A stretch of 60,000 nt of DNA, taken from positions 2,340,501 through 2,400,500 of the forward strand of contig JAQGDQ010000002.1 in NCBI GenBank assembly GCA_030141605.1, read 5' to 3'. The notes under the pieces were generated by a model. That model was not told the origin of the DNA. It saw only the letters and a list, made by a program, of their open reading frames with translations, and did no database searches. Each line of letters begins with the position of its first letter. Within the stretch, counting starts at the first letter, position 1. This document shows positions 12,001 to 23,399 of the stretch, one piece after another. This DNA comes from Tubiluchus corallicola (Eukaryota > Priapulida > Priapulimorpha > Priapulimorphida > Tubiluchidae). Both the position numbers and the translations under genes were made by a program.

Positions 12001-14069
12001 ATTAAAAATAAATTTTGTAGGTGACATCACTTCCATTACACTATTATCCATTCTGATTTTTGAATGTTCATCAAAATTTGAGCTTGCTGACAGCCATTAT
12101 ACAAGCAAAGACAATAAAGATTTGTGTACTTGCAAACCAAAATCATCCATAAGTCGGCATAGTTAAAACAACGTTATGGTGCTTCAAAATAGAATGCATT
12201 AAAAATTTGGGCAAATGATTTTACTTTTTTGTTTTTTATAAAAACAAACGCTAAGTATATTGGACCTTTATATTCTAGTATCAAATTATCAAGAAAATGT
12301 GCAAAAAATACTAAAAATGTAATTTTATAACCCCATGCCCACTTTTCTGCTTAGAAATTAGTGCTGCAATTGTAGAAAACTTGTGTTTTCAAACTTCGAT
12401 AGTAGGTCGTGGAAGCAGTCATTTTGTTTCAGGTTTTTTTCTGTTGACAAGTCCAGATCTTCATCAGGAAGAGCCATCTAGTGGATTTAAATATAACATC
12501 AGTGTGTTCTTGTAAAGTCCATAGCAACCACACTTTCGTACAGTTGCTAAGTGTTTTGTAGAGACGCGACAAAAAATAATGTCTAACTTTAACAGCGATT
12601 TTATCAAGGTTACGATTTTCAGTGTGCAGCCTGTACTGCAACTTCAATGTGGATCATCTCAGCTTAAAAATAACATAGAGCAATGAGCTTGGTATCAAAA
12701 TGATCCTCATGAAATGGAGATTCCGGATATGTGAATAACTAGAATGCTTAATTTCCATATTATGGACGATTTTGCTCTGCAAGCACACATTTTATAATAT
12801 ATATGATAAACTTGTATGGACACTGAAGTCATTTTTGTGATTTTTCAAGTGTTATTAACTTTGGCGTGTATTTACAAAAATGTCAAATTCATCACAATGT
12901 TTATGCAGAATGTTTATCACAATTATAAAATCATTTGTGTGTATTGGGTACTGGTGCTGCATTTTACTAATATAATAAATACACAAGCTTTATGCTGATA
13001 ATTTGATGAGATACCATGTGGTTTACACATCAGTCTCTCACTAATTGAAAGTTTGAGTCTTTTTGCAGTAACAAAAATACAATGAATTTAGTTTCGCTTT
13101 CTAAATTAAGATAATATGGATTTGGACATTTTGTGCATTGACGTTACCCAAATTAAATGTGCATCATTTACTCTTTTGGTAGCTCAAGAAGCATGCAAGC
13201 AGTAATTTTTATTGTCGTTTTGTTGAAATCATCAACTGGTCGCGTTTGTGACTGGTACTACTAATAAATAATCATATATACTGGTCAAAACCTCTGGAAC
13301 CTCACAACTTCCGGCAGTGCGGCTGCCTTAGAAACAGATTCTAGAGTTCCCAAGTTCAAGTCCTAGCAGGCTGTGAATTTTTTTTTTACTTTTTTTTCCA
13401 TCTGTCTATTGTAGTTTATAACTTTTGTAATTTTTAATTAAGTTTCTAAAAACAGTAGTTGCCTATCCTGGTTTTGGTCTAGTGTTTTTATATATTGCAA
13501 TTCAATAATCGTCTCTTTACATTTTTTTAGGTTTGGGTATGACTCGACCCGATCCTAATGGCAAATATATTACCCCTGATAATGTTGAGATTCCAATGGG
13601 AAAACCACAGAAGTCTGATGTCACTGGTACCTCTTTGTTGTACAATGAGTATCCTTTGCTTTACATTTAACCATTATGTTTTTCTAAACTCTTTGATAAA
13701 TGTGTGGGATTTATGGCATTTCACATCATTCTTGGCTTATTATTTTGGTACTTTTTCTTTCATTTCATCAGTCGTTTTGGCCTGTTTTTTGCCACAAAAT
13801 GGGGACAATTTTAATTATTGATTTTCTTGAAGGTATGGTGCAGTTTGTTTTGATGTTGTCTCTTGCTGTATTGATTGAACTGTTTCAAAGAACCGTCAAT
13901 GTTTATTTTTGATGCCACAGCATTTCCATTTCATTGAAATCATTAATTTTCAATAGTAGAATTGTTCTTCCTTAACTGTCTTCTTAGATACATTGTATAT
14001 GACACAGCACAAATCAACATCAAGTACCTACTGAAGGTAAAGTTCGATTATGGCACCAGTCTGTGGTAA
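22..14069 (+). CDS. PARP1: Poly(ADP-ribose) polymerase 1, 5'-truncated by the window (17 exons)
   Basis: Nuclear DNA-break sensor that uses NAD+ to build poly-ADP-ribose on proteins. Exons: 22-218, 1038-1157, 1673-1766, 2933-3047, 3553-3701, 4143-4227, 5139-5216, 6490-6622, 6935-7130, 7877-8005, 8135-8341, 8909-9037, 10518-10616, 11034-11186, 11629-11818, 13531-13648, 13988-14069. All phases agree, giving 757 residues and a TAA stop; human PARP1 has 1014, so zinc fingers 1 and 2 lie upstream. Domains by visible residue: Zn3 (1-110, CPEC then C-x9-C ligands), BRCT (about 125-225), WGR (about 265-390, FRAWGRVGT), helical domain (about 395-515), ART (about 520-757). The catalytic triad is intact: His604 (LLWHGSR), Tyr638 (GVYFADM), Glu731 (LLYNEYIVYD). 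The C-terminus ends TSLW, as in human. No stop or frameshift is seen, so it looks functional. Confidence 0.98.
1872..2837. mobile_element. Degenerate hAT-like non-autonomous element in a PARP1 intron
   Basis: The left end reads CAGGGATGTGCCA and the right end, read on the other strand, reads GAGGGATGTAACA. These are inverted ends of the CAGGGATGT kind common in hAT transposons. Flanking 8-mers GTGAGAAC and GTAAGAAT match at 6 of 8 positions, like an aged 8-bp target duplication. No transposase reading frame lies inside. Confidence 0.5.
5489..6182. mobile_element. Possible second hAT-like MITE in a PARP1 intron
   Basis: The ends read TAGAGATGTCACAAAG on the left and TAGCAATGTCACGAA on the right (inverted). 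The inside is rich in TTCGAAA/GATTCGG motifs unlike the flanking intron. Flanks ATGTTGGT and GTGTTGAC share five of eight bases. No coding capacity is seen. The ends are too diverged for certainty. Confidence 0.38.
8342..8908 (+). other. PARP1: GC-AG intron in PARP1
   Basis: The exon ends ATT-AAG and the intron begins GCAAGT, the usual form of a GC donor with strong flanking matches. The acceptor TATTTTAG precedes GCTAAGACAGAG. The joined product reads [13 protein letters not shown], colinear with human PARP1 in the helical domain. A GT donor in frame nearby would add residues that are not conserved. Confidence 0.85.
9299..9903. mobile_element. piggyBac-like MITE flanked by TTAA
   Basis: A 605-bp block in the PARP1 intron between 9037 and 10518. 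It begins TTAACTCTTTCACTATG and ends, read inverted, TTAACCCTTTCACTACG: 15 of 17 bases match. TTAA at both outer ends is the hallmark target site of piggyBac-superfamily elements, and terminal CCC/CTC after TTAA fits. A CA-rich stretch at about 9461-9515 lies inside. No transposase is encoded, so it would need one in trans. Confidence 0.62.
13301..13400 (+). repeat. Possible tRNA-derived SINE head
   Basis: A stretch in the last long PARP1 intron reads GGCAGTGCGGCTGCC (box-A-like region), then AGTTCAAGTCCTAGC (a box B resembling GGTTCAANTCC), followed by T-rich runs. Spacing of the two boxes is tRNA-like. No cloverleaf can be confidently folded, and no second copy is visible in this window. 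Confidence 0.3.
13649..13987 (+). other. PARP1: U12-type (minor spliceosome) intron in PARP1
   Basis: The intron starts GTATCCTTT (13649-13657), the full minor-class donor consensus, and carries TTCCTTAAC (13968-13976), an exact U12 branch-point consensus, about 11 bases before the AG at 13986-13987. Splicing here joins AAT-GA to A-TAC, restoring Asn-Glu-Tyr. The other PARP1 introns start GTAAGT-like, or GC in one case. Confidence 0.93.
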
Positions 14070-16934
14070 AGTGATGGAATCTTTCACTGCATACTTATTA
14101 AAATTCAGTCTTGGTTTAGTGGTGACTTGTCAGCATTTAATCATTAGTGTTACTCGTTTGGAATTATGTGATGTTATATTATCAGTGATAGTTTTAATCT
14201 ATATAGTATTCTTGTTTCTTAGTATATATTTTCTGAGAACAATTTTTTTCTTAAAGATTTTCCCAATTATGAAACGTAAGAAATTATCTTGAAATATAAT
14301 TTGTGATTGCTTATGCCTGGATTTCACCGGACTTGCGACTTCGCCAACTATCCGAAACTTTTCAAGCCCAACAATCATCACATATGCTGCTACCAATCCC
14401 CAAATTTTCACCAAACATTCGTGGGCATTTTAAAAAAGTAAAAAATTTCAATGTTTATTAGTGTTTCGAATTTGTCGGTGGAGTCGCAAAGCTCTCACAC
14501 CTTGCCAAAACTTCTCCAAACTGTAGTAAATTTGTCTGAACATATACAAATACGTCGTCAATTATTCGTGACATTCATCACCAATTTCAAAATTTTGTTA
14601 AAAATTTGGAAAACATTTTGAGATGAGTTTGAAAATACTGCGACGACTTAGAAAAATGCTTTCAACATTTTGGAGAAATCCAGTTGTCTCGCACTTCTTT
14701 CTGCAAAAATTCTGTGAAATGATCGTGCAAAATAATTCAGAACTTTGCACAAATATTTTATGGACAGTGGCAGAAATATTTTGGTGACTGTTGGACATAG
14801 GAAGTCTCCGATTGGTGCAAAAGTCTTGGCCCTGTGATACCCTGGCTGCAAATGCTTTGCAGTAATAAGACTGTATACTGTTCAAGCAAATCATCAGTTG
14901 TCAAGAATTTTACTTCATTTTCATTAATTTACATTATAGTTCTTGAAGTATGCGCAAATTTACAGTGCAGCCACTGGTCATTCCAATCAGACAATCATTT
15001 GAAATGATAAGTTTTCATGACTAAAGCAAGTAAATCTAATCATTATTTTAGGAAAACTGTCAAGATTCTCAGTCTCTTCATTTTCAAATTTTGCTACAAG
15101 AGCAGTAAAAAAGGCTATTGTACCGTAAGTCTGTTTATAAGTGAAAGCTAAAAAATGTGTGACGTCTAGGGCTGGAACCTAGATGTCACTACAGGAGTAG
15201 AATAGAAAAGATTAGATAGAACTAGAAAGCTAGCCAGAAGCGGTAAATTCCACTGTGCTAGAACTAATCTAGGTAGAACATTACATACATCTCAACTGTA
15301 TTTTTCACTTACTTTAGTTTAGAAAGCGATGTGTAATTGTAACGATAACCTAATTGGCATTTTATAGATAAAAAAGTCATGCCATCGCAAAAACTTTTGG
15401 TTTGTGAATTACGGCCTAAAAATTTTTGTCAATATTTTAATGTATTGTATTCCCAATTTTTCATTCAATTGTCATTCCTGGTGCACTAACTACGTCTTTA
15501 TTGTCTTTGTTAGAATTTTTTGTACTATAAAACTATGTTTTGCTTCAATAAATCTTGAGGTTTAATTTAACTTTTATTTGATTTAGTACAAAGCTCTTGG
15601 GTAGACTCAATAGAATTAAATAAATTATTAATCATAATTTAAGTGTATAGCCCAGTACATTTCTACAGCGCAGTTAATTAAGTTAAAAGTTATGTAGTGG
15701 CACGAAAGACAGTTCTTGAAACAAGCAAGTGCTTTACATATACAAAGTGAACGACATTTGATTACAGTAGTTTCATTTACTGACTTGATTCTGGAACAAG
15801 ATTGGTAAACAAATTCTGTCAGGCATTACCATCGATTATTTCTAGGTTTCAGGGCTGTGCATTCAGTTATATGATTAGAAAGGTGAGAGAATTATTGCTG
15901 GGACACCCTGATGAATTTCAAAATGCATAAGCATTCATAGTTGGAGATGTATGAGGCATGATATGATGCATGCCTATCCTGGTTTTATGGGGAGTGAACT
16001 CCCGACTGTTTCCAAACTTCCACATTTTGTTTTTCCAAAACATTGGTTCAGAGTCTTGCGTCAACTTTCAGTCTCTTATGTTGATCCTAGTGGATGCTTG
16101 GCAATGGATTTATTCGAGTACATAAAAATTGAACAACTATGCGTTTTTTACTTTTTTTAACTAAGTAATTCTGACATTTATTCACTGCAAAATTATTGTT
16201 GTTATTGCTATCCTTGGCACTCATATATGTACTTATGTGGAGGCATAATACTTCTGATGAATACCACAATTAGCAACAGAATAATAAAATATCAAAATGA
16301 ACCTGAGATTAAAAACTAGTTGGTTAAAAGAACTTTAGTACTGCTTATCATGTCACAATGTTACTAAACAGGCCCTAACTTGGGAATTTAAATGAAAGCA
16401 ATAACAACATGTCATTAAGAAGGCCTGTTATGCCTGCTTCAAATAACAACAAATAAACGATGTGAATTGGTAAATTAATGTAAGGGGGTGTGAGGTAGAA
16501 TGATAATTGGATTGATGTATAGTGGAGTGGTGGGGCAGAGGTAAAAACTTGCATGTGAAATAATTTAGAGTGATGACAATACAAACAAATTGTATGCACC
16601 AGACGAAAATTTTTCTGACAATTACCGGCAATGTCTATGCAAATATATACATTGTTTTGGGTGTTATGTGAAGTTGGCATAATAAAAGGGGCCATATAAC
16701 GAGGTTTGACAAATATTCAATTTGGTGAGTGAATGCCTCGCGAATCGCGACATACACGTGTGTTCATGATAGATTACGACATGAAATGATTGAGATCAAA
16801 GTGAGATTATTATCTTGAGGTAATCCTGTTGTTTACTAATAGCAGAGACATGATAAAACTTGTCTATATACATGTATAGCATGCATCAATGCATCTAAAG
16901 TTTCCCATTAAATTAAGCTAATGAGCAATCTCCA
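14070..16934. other. Convergent intergenic region between PARP1 and the COX7A2L-like gene
   Basis: The 3' ends of the two genes face each other here. A possible PARP1 poly(A) signal AATAAA lies at 15547-15552, far from the stop. A possible minus-strand signal for the neighbouring gene (TTTATT on the + strand) lies at 16177-16182. The short frames at 14600-14890 and 16375-16700 show no family features. The 14300-14900 part is less AT-rich and may be old repeat DNA. Confidence 0.5.
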
Positions 16935-19900
16935 TTATTCTTTATTTTTCTTGGGAAATGCCATACTAAACAGGACATAACCACCAGCCACTGCAGTTAG
17001 TACAGTCACACCCAATGTCAACACATACAAGCTTCGGTCTATAGGGCCACGCTTGAGATGAATCGGCACACCATCATTTTTCTGGAAAAAACAAAAAAAA
17101 ATCATCACATTTATTAATTCTATAATACAGTCAACTCTGCTTAACTCATATCTCTTGTGATCAAAGAAAATTGCTGATCTGTGTATCTGTGTAGTTATAT
17201 TTATAACCAGAGAAGCCATCAGGACTCAAGATGCAAACAGGAAAGCTCAAGTATCTGGGTTAAATAAATTTATATACTTAAGTTCAGACAACAATAAGTG
17301 ACCTATTAACCTTTGACTTAACTCAAAATCACATAAGTATCCAAAATTCAGAAACCAAGGTTCCAATATTTTCAGTTGCATTTTCGAAATGAAGCCTAAC
17401 ATATAACGCGTAAGAATTGAAGTGCCTGCTTTTTTCTAAGTTTCTATAGTAAGGCAAAAGATGCTTCATCAACATTCGAGTTTATGTGTACTACTAAACA
17501 CATCAACAAAATGCATACTATTAAGCATGTAATTTGTGCACTCAATGATATTAGGGTTTGGCAAAAAAGGCAAGGTGGTAGCAATCGAGGCAGCTTACTC
17601 AGCTCTTGCTCTTCAATGCTAGGATCTAATAAAAATTAATAAGGGTATATCATTAAAACTTTTTTCCACCATTTTTCTGCTTTTTCAGTCTCAGCTTTTG
17701 GCTTTGAGATACACAGCAATTCAAGTTATAGCCGAATGAGTTTACTGTATGTATGGCAGCTATTTCTAATTCACTTCCACTAGTACCCCAGATTTCATTT
17801 CTAATGCTTTTTTTATTCCAAGTTAATGCATATTTACATTTTAGACAATTATGCATCTTTTCTGGAGCAGACCTCACCAATTAAAAAACTTAAGGAAACT
17901 CAAATTCCACTCTGCCCGTGTAAACTGATGTTCGTTTATCCATTTGCTAGAGCTTGATGTGCAATCGCTGATATAAAGTGGCACGCTCAAAGCTTGGCAA
18001 ATTCTGTATGGTAACGAAAGTTGGGGTAGCCACTGCAGTTTTTAGCAAAATTAGAGATTATAATTGAGTGAACTACTAATTTTTTGTTATTTTACACATG
18101 CATAGTGTACAAGAAAGTTTGGGCAGCGTAAAATAACAAAAAATTAGTAGTTTACTCAAATATAATCTATAATTTTGCTAAAAGCGGCAGCGGCTGTCCA
18201 AACTTTAGTGCATAGGAAAAATGACACAAATGGAAAAGTAGGTAAAGATGGCACACTTTGTAAAATACATGCTTTGGGTTCGAGTTACAGTGGGGGATAT
18301 TTTAGTTATTTTTACCTCTACCAAGGAAGTTATGCTTCAACACAGTTTGTTTGTTTGTTTGTCTAGTTGTTTTTATCTCTGTTATGGCAATAAGCCTCCA
18401 AAAAACTTTGTGAGGAATGGTGGGTATAGGATGCCAAAATGGGAAATTTTTCGCTGGTTCTTTTTTCGTAAAACTTGACTGAACACCACGCACAAAAAAT
18501 ATTCAAGAAGCACTTCTTGAAGGTCTTACAGGGAGTGTTTAATACTTCTTTTTTGCCATCTCCACCAAAATTAATGGTGAAAAGGTAGATGAACACTCTG
18601 TGGAACATTCGTGCATTATTGATTATAAATCCATTTAGTGAACAAATATTTTGCGAGTCTTTTGCTAGTCTATATAATACCAATACATGTACATTTTTGT
18701 ATGTCTGCTTGTTTATCTTTGTGTCAAATTTTTTTGAATCAAAAGAATCAGACGAATAAGTTTAGGATTGTTTGGCTTTGGCAGAGATCTGCTTCCTACT
18801 AAGCGCATTTAATTTTATTACAGAAATCAAATACATCAAAATAACTATGTGCCATTTTTTCCTACTTTTCCATTTGTGCCATTTTTACCCGAGTCATTTT
18901 TTCCTGCACAATCTTTTACTTACTTTTCCTTCTGTTCTACTTTTACCCGTGGCATTCTTACCGCACACCAGGCATAGTAATAATAGTTATGTACCACTGA
19001 CTGGCTATGGAGTAAATAAGCGGAAATCATTTAGGGTAAAAATTTACAGAACTCTACTCTATGCAATAAGTAAAATGACAGCAGACGCTGAGTTTCAATT
19101 ACAGTACAGTAGTTTGGCACAGCATGCAAAAATTTTGCCATCATCAGCTAAGTATTTTTAAATTGTTATTAAAACATGTGCATTGTAAACATGGGTTTCA
19201 ACTTTAGGACCATTAATCTATGTCTGGAACAAACTTACACCAAAAAGCTCCTGAAGATCTCGGATTCTAGGACTATACGGACCAAATTTTCCCTGCACCA
19301 AGCCCTTAGAACTGTAATCTACTTTCGTCATGGGTTTCGTTTCTGAAACTAAATATAAAAGTATCAATAACAAAATTAAAATTTAATTAAAACGGCTTTT
19401 AGTAGCAAAAAATGCAAAATTAGAACACGTTATAGAGGCAAAGTTTAGCAGCGGAATGACAAACTAAAGCTTTGTACATATGATAAAGATAAAATTTTGT
19501 TATGCCGTTACGCAAAGTGAAACATGTTATTCTCCAGGATGCATTTCACACAGAATCATCATGTTGTGCACTTTGCCTGCGTCCTTCCATCAAAAAATAA
19601 AAAAACAAATATTTCATTTTTGCAAAAATTCTGCTTAAAATTTCTATTAACTGTTCCATCCTTCGTGGAATACATGTATTTAATATCTTCCATTCATTAA
19701 TTACTAATATTAACTATAATCTTTACAGGCATTTAAAGAATTAAAAGCCCATACAACGTCAACAGACAGTGAAGTTTTTTACCGTACTATTAGGATTACA
19801 AAAGGAGTTTGTAGTTCATTTTATATAAAATGAACATATAAATTAAATAACTTACCTTTTTCTGGGGAATTTTGAATGTGTACATTGCCGTGAAGATCGC

Positions 19901-22498
19901 CATGTTTCACATCTTTTGCAAGAATGATGTAATTAATATAGAAAGCTTCAGAAACTAAGCAAAAGGCTAATCACGATTAGTGTAAATTGCTTGCCTTCAA
20001 AATATGGATGTTTTGGCGAAGCAAAATTGCCGACTGCTTTTATATTCAAGTCTGGCAGTAGCGGAGCTAAATTGATGCAACTTAAAAATAGCAAATAGCA
20101 TTCAAAACATGAAAAGATAATAATTATGGTAACTAAAATTGTGCACAAGTTCAGTTTAAAATTGCCACAAGTCTCAGCACAACACCCTAGAGGCAAACAT
20201 TACTCACCCATGCCTCATATATACCACCTACGTACGATGTTATTTTTATTCCTGCACCGCAATCCTGCTCGATTGAGACGTAACTATTTTTTATCTCAAT
20301 ACTCCACACATTTAAAATCTGCATCTCGATAGTGTTTAACTCTATTCAACGGTGACATAACTACTGTACAGTTGATTGTTTCTACAAGTACATAGAGTAT
20401 CATGTAGAGTACATGTAGGACCAACAGCATTACAAGAGGGGTCGCTACTTACTGGGCTAGTTTTATTGAATAAGTTGCAATCTAAAGTCTATTAGTGTTT
20501 CCACATCAGATAAGCAATTTAATAGATAAATTTAAATTTTCATAAATGTATTATAAAATTCATTATCATCACTTATCAACTGCTCCATGCTAGAAGTATC
20601 CAACCCATATAATGCATGCAAGAGAAACTGCCAGTATTGTATCATTCGATCAATGCCAAGTGTTCACTGACGTGTATGAATTTTGAGTAGCAGAATTTTA
20701 TTACTTTATAATTAAAAAGTCTGGTGCTAAAATCTGCATTTGGAATTACTTTAATTTAAAACAAGATGTGGTTACTGGGAAGATTTTTACCAACACACAC
20801 ATCTTGTCAACAGTGTCAAAAAGAAATTACTATGACATAGACTTCACCAACAAATTAATTTCAGTACTTGAGGTACAAACATTCAGAGATTTGTACAGAG
20901 ACAATAAAGACTGCAATGTGTAAGTGAATGTCAAGAGAGCAGCCAGCAGTTTATACAGTAAAACAGCTAGTGTTTCGACAGAATAACTTGAAAGTAACAG
21001 CAAAGAACCCATAAAATACACAACAGCAATTTTTTTGAGCAAAAACATGGTACCTACAGTACTACGCATGTAGTCAGTAAGCCAAGGTTTAAAAACATGA
21101 ATGATGAATGGTAACTGAAAGTTATATGCTATACGTGTTAAGAAATGCTTTAACAAAATTTTACATCATTTATCTCGCGCAACGCAAATTAAATACTGCT
21201 AACAAGGAAATGATAAAAAATCAAAAGAAACAAGTTTTACAGTAAGTTTATCATAAATAAATTGAATATTTGTAAGAGAGTAGGATTTTGGGTTATAAAA
21301 GCTTATATTATATTGAGGGTTTAGTTTGACTTTAATAGGACCAAAAATTTCGTTGTATCACAACTCTATTCCTGATAACAAATTTGACTTTGCTTTCTCT
21401 AAGACAAAATAATGGAATTAGGGAGAATTAGTCAGAAAGGAATGGAAGATGTTGACAAACGGTAGGGTATACCTATTCAATGATTTTCAAACTGTCACAC
21501 AGTTAGTTCATCTTGTCAGCAAATTAAATTTAACTACAAACAGAACATGATCATACCACTTTTGACTTCTGTTGAGGCTTTCGGTTGTCCTAATTCTGGC
21601 ACAGGAGTTTTAGAAAAAGTTACTCGAGGCGACTCATAAATAACAGATGGATGCCGTGGTATAGGATACAATCCCTAAAAGTTAAGTTGCTGTTAAGAAT
21701 TTCGAAAAAACTGAAAATTGATTTAATATTTAAAAAAATATACATGATAACAAACCAGAAAGAAAACTCAGCAATAATATTTGTTAAGTATAGCGACATT
21801 AGTGTATAATTCTGTAGATAGATGGACATATAGAAGAGGATGTCATGAAAAGGCCTTTCTAGTGGGAATATCTTGCAGTTACAGTATCCTTATTGCTTGC
21901 TGTTACTGCATCGAGGATTAAAACTGAACCACTGTAGGGTTCATTATCTGGGTTCATCAGCATTTTGAGCTGGCTAGGTAAAGCTGAGATAAGCCATATT
22001 CAAATCTTTGGGGTGGCTGATTCAATAACTGGTGCTTTTCGTTAATCCCCTCCCATTTGTTCGATTACTCTATTTATACTAATCTTCTAATTAGTATATA
22101 CTAATTTGATTTAGCAACAGCTAGTAGCGATATCTATGTTGTGAGAGGCATAAATACAGCCGATGCTTCTTAAGGGAGATACAAAGCATTTAATTCCATG
22201 TTAATTAGACAAGGCATTGTTAAGAAATTTTCCCGAATTGTTCACAGGCCTAACGACCCTAACCAACTACGAAATAAGTTATACTTGATTTGCGTGACAT
22301 TTATCCTCTAATAAGAGCGAATTTTTGTGCCAGCGCATGAAATATAGCATTTTCTGAAGATTTAATAGTAGAATAAAAGTATGTTTCTACATGACCTCTA
22401 AAAAGCAAAGACCAAAGGTAACGAACCTGCGGACTGTACACGCTGCTTTGATCAGCCAAGCCAATCCTGCTTGTAATTTGTGAAAATTTATAATACAT
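16935..22498 (-). CDS. COX7A2L: Cytochrome c oxidase subunit 7A-related protein (COX7A2L/SCAF1 type), 5 exons
   Basis: A mitochondrial inner-membrane protein; in vertebrates it links complexes III and IV in respiratory supercomplexes. Exons on the minus strand, 5' to 3': 22427-22498, 21557-21674, 19856-19912, 19239-19348, 16935-17081. All have GT-AG borders and consistent phases, giving 167 residues. The N-terminus begins MYYKFSQIT and soon reaches VYSPQGL, as in human COX7A2L (MYYKFSGFT, AYSPQGL). The C-terminus has the COX7A signature: FGKNDGVPIHLKRGPIDR, one membrane segment (about 136-158) and FPKKNKE at the matrix end. Human is about 114 residues; the extra 50 or so lie in the linker between. 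The conserved N-terminus argues for the SCAF1 type over a plain COX7A. A functional role here is inferred by homology. Confidence 0.92.
18017..18206. repeat. Near-perfect 79-bp inverted repeat (hairpin)
   Basis: Arms 18017-18095 and 18128-18206 are reverse complements with few mismatches. Both contain TTTTAGCAAAATTA and, at their inner ends, ACTACTAATTTTTTG. The 32-bp loop repeats a piece of the outer arm (AAAGTTTGGGCAGC). It lies in intron 4 of the COX7A2L-like gene, directly beside the element at 18207-18970. It may be a palindromic MITE or that element's outer end. Confidence 0.75.
18207..18970 (+). mobile_element. Foldback-like element, copy 1
   Basis: The left end carries AGGAAAAATGACAC and ATGGCACAC units; the right end (18848-18970) carries the inverse, GTGCCATTTTTTCC, repeated several times. 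The interior matches the inverted sequence at 53560-54375 in many blocks, for example CAAGGAAGTTATGCTTCAAC, a TTGTTTGTTTG run, TACATGTACATTTTTGTATG and GCAGAGATCTGCTTCCTAC. No long reading frame. It sits inside an intron of the COX7A2L-like gene. Confidence 0.7.
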
Positions 22499-23045
22499 TA
22501 GTGCACTCCGTTCATGTATTTTACAAAGGACAAAAATAAATTAAAAAATATTAAAGTTAAGTTTAGAAATTAAAAAGCAAAACTATGGTCACAAAATCAT
22601 TGTACCAATCTGCTCCATATAAACACACATATTGACTTCCCTTGCAAAGATTTTAAAGTTGAGTCAGTTCGGCATATTGTCAAAGTTGTCATATTTTTGC
22701 CACACCCTAACGATACGACCCTAGTCTCATAGAGATAGACATAGACTTAGAACATTTATTTTCTCCTTTATAGTTTTACAGCAAAAGTTCATCAAATATT
22801 TAGTAATTGTAATCATGGAGCAGGACAGGGAGGGACCATAGGGTCATCTAGTCTCCTACTCTTTCTTATAGATAGATTGGTATAATTAAAAATAAACTCC
22901 TGCAGAGTGGAAACGCTTTTGCCAGTTGGATAGGAAAACAGTATAACGAGTAACAGCACAAAACAATTCATTTCATCTAAATATTGTTTATATCTTACAA
23001 AGTATATCATGCCGCAACTTTTAATGTGGAAAGTTATGAGCTTGT
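22499..23045. other. Upstream region of the COX7A2L-like gene
   Basis: AT-rich DNA directly 5' of the minus-strand start codon. It should hold the promoter and 5' UTR, but I see no clear TATA box, initiator or CpG-rich core and no convincing reading frame. Confidence 0.35.
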
Positions 23046-23396
23046 TCAGCTTACAATCTTGAAGAAAGATCTCTGGGAGTTTCGGATTAGTGATGAGTCG
23101 AAGGCTTTACTAAACTTCACAAAAATAGCTATCAATACTTTCTGCAACATCAAGATTTGTTGGTGACAGCTTTCCTGAAGGTAGGGTGGTATAATTGTGT
23201 AAGATCGAGACTGTTGACAGGTATTGTGAATGCGGTTGAGTAGCAATAAATGCTGGCTACTGCACCACTTGCCGGCCACTGACATTAGCGGTCTGTCTCG
23301 ATAATCCTTCATTTTTTTGTTTTTTGTAGTTTTATTTGGCATTGCAATTATCGTGCCCTTTCTCCATTGCTTCTGAGCCTCAGGTTGGTTCTGCAC
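23046..23396 (-). pseudogene. Reverse transcriptase fragment of an RTE-type LINE
   Basis: A 116-codon open stretch resembles the front half of an RTE-clade reverse transcriptase: a KGTIIAMPNK block (the usual GTIIPIPKK), DYRDRPLMSVAGK (usual NYRGISLMSVAAK), LLNRI, then IFVKFSKAFDS in place of IFVDFSKAFDS. The catalytic region beyond it is missing, the first aspartate is Lys, and no matching endonuclease is found. It is therefore a dead fragment, lying upstream of the COX7A2L-like gene on the same strand. Confidence 0.75.
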
Positions 23397-23399
23397 TGC

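Noticed and set aside
22984-23166. Plus-strand frame with a plausible-looking peptide
   Set aside because: It lies mostly antisense to the RTE reverse transcriptase fragment, whose motifs explain the open frame.
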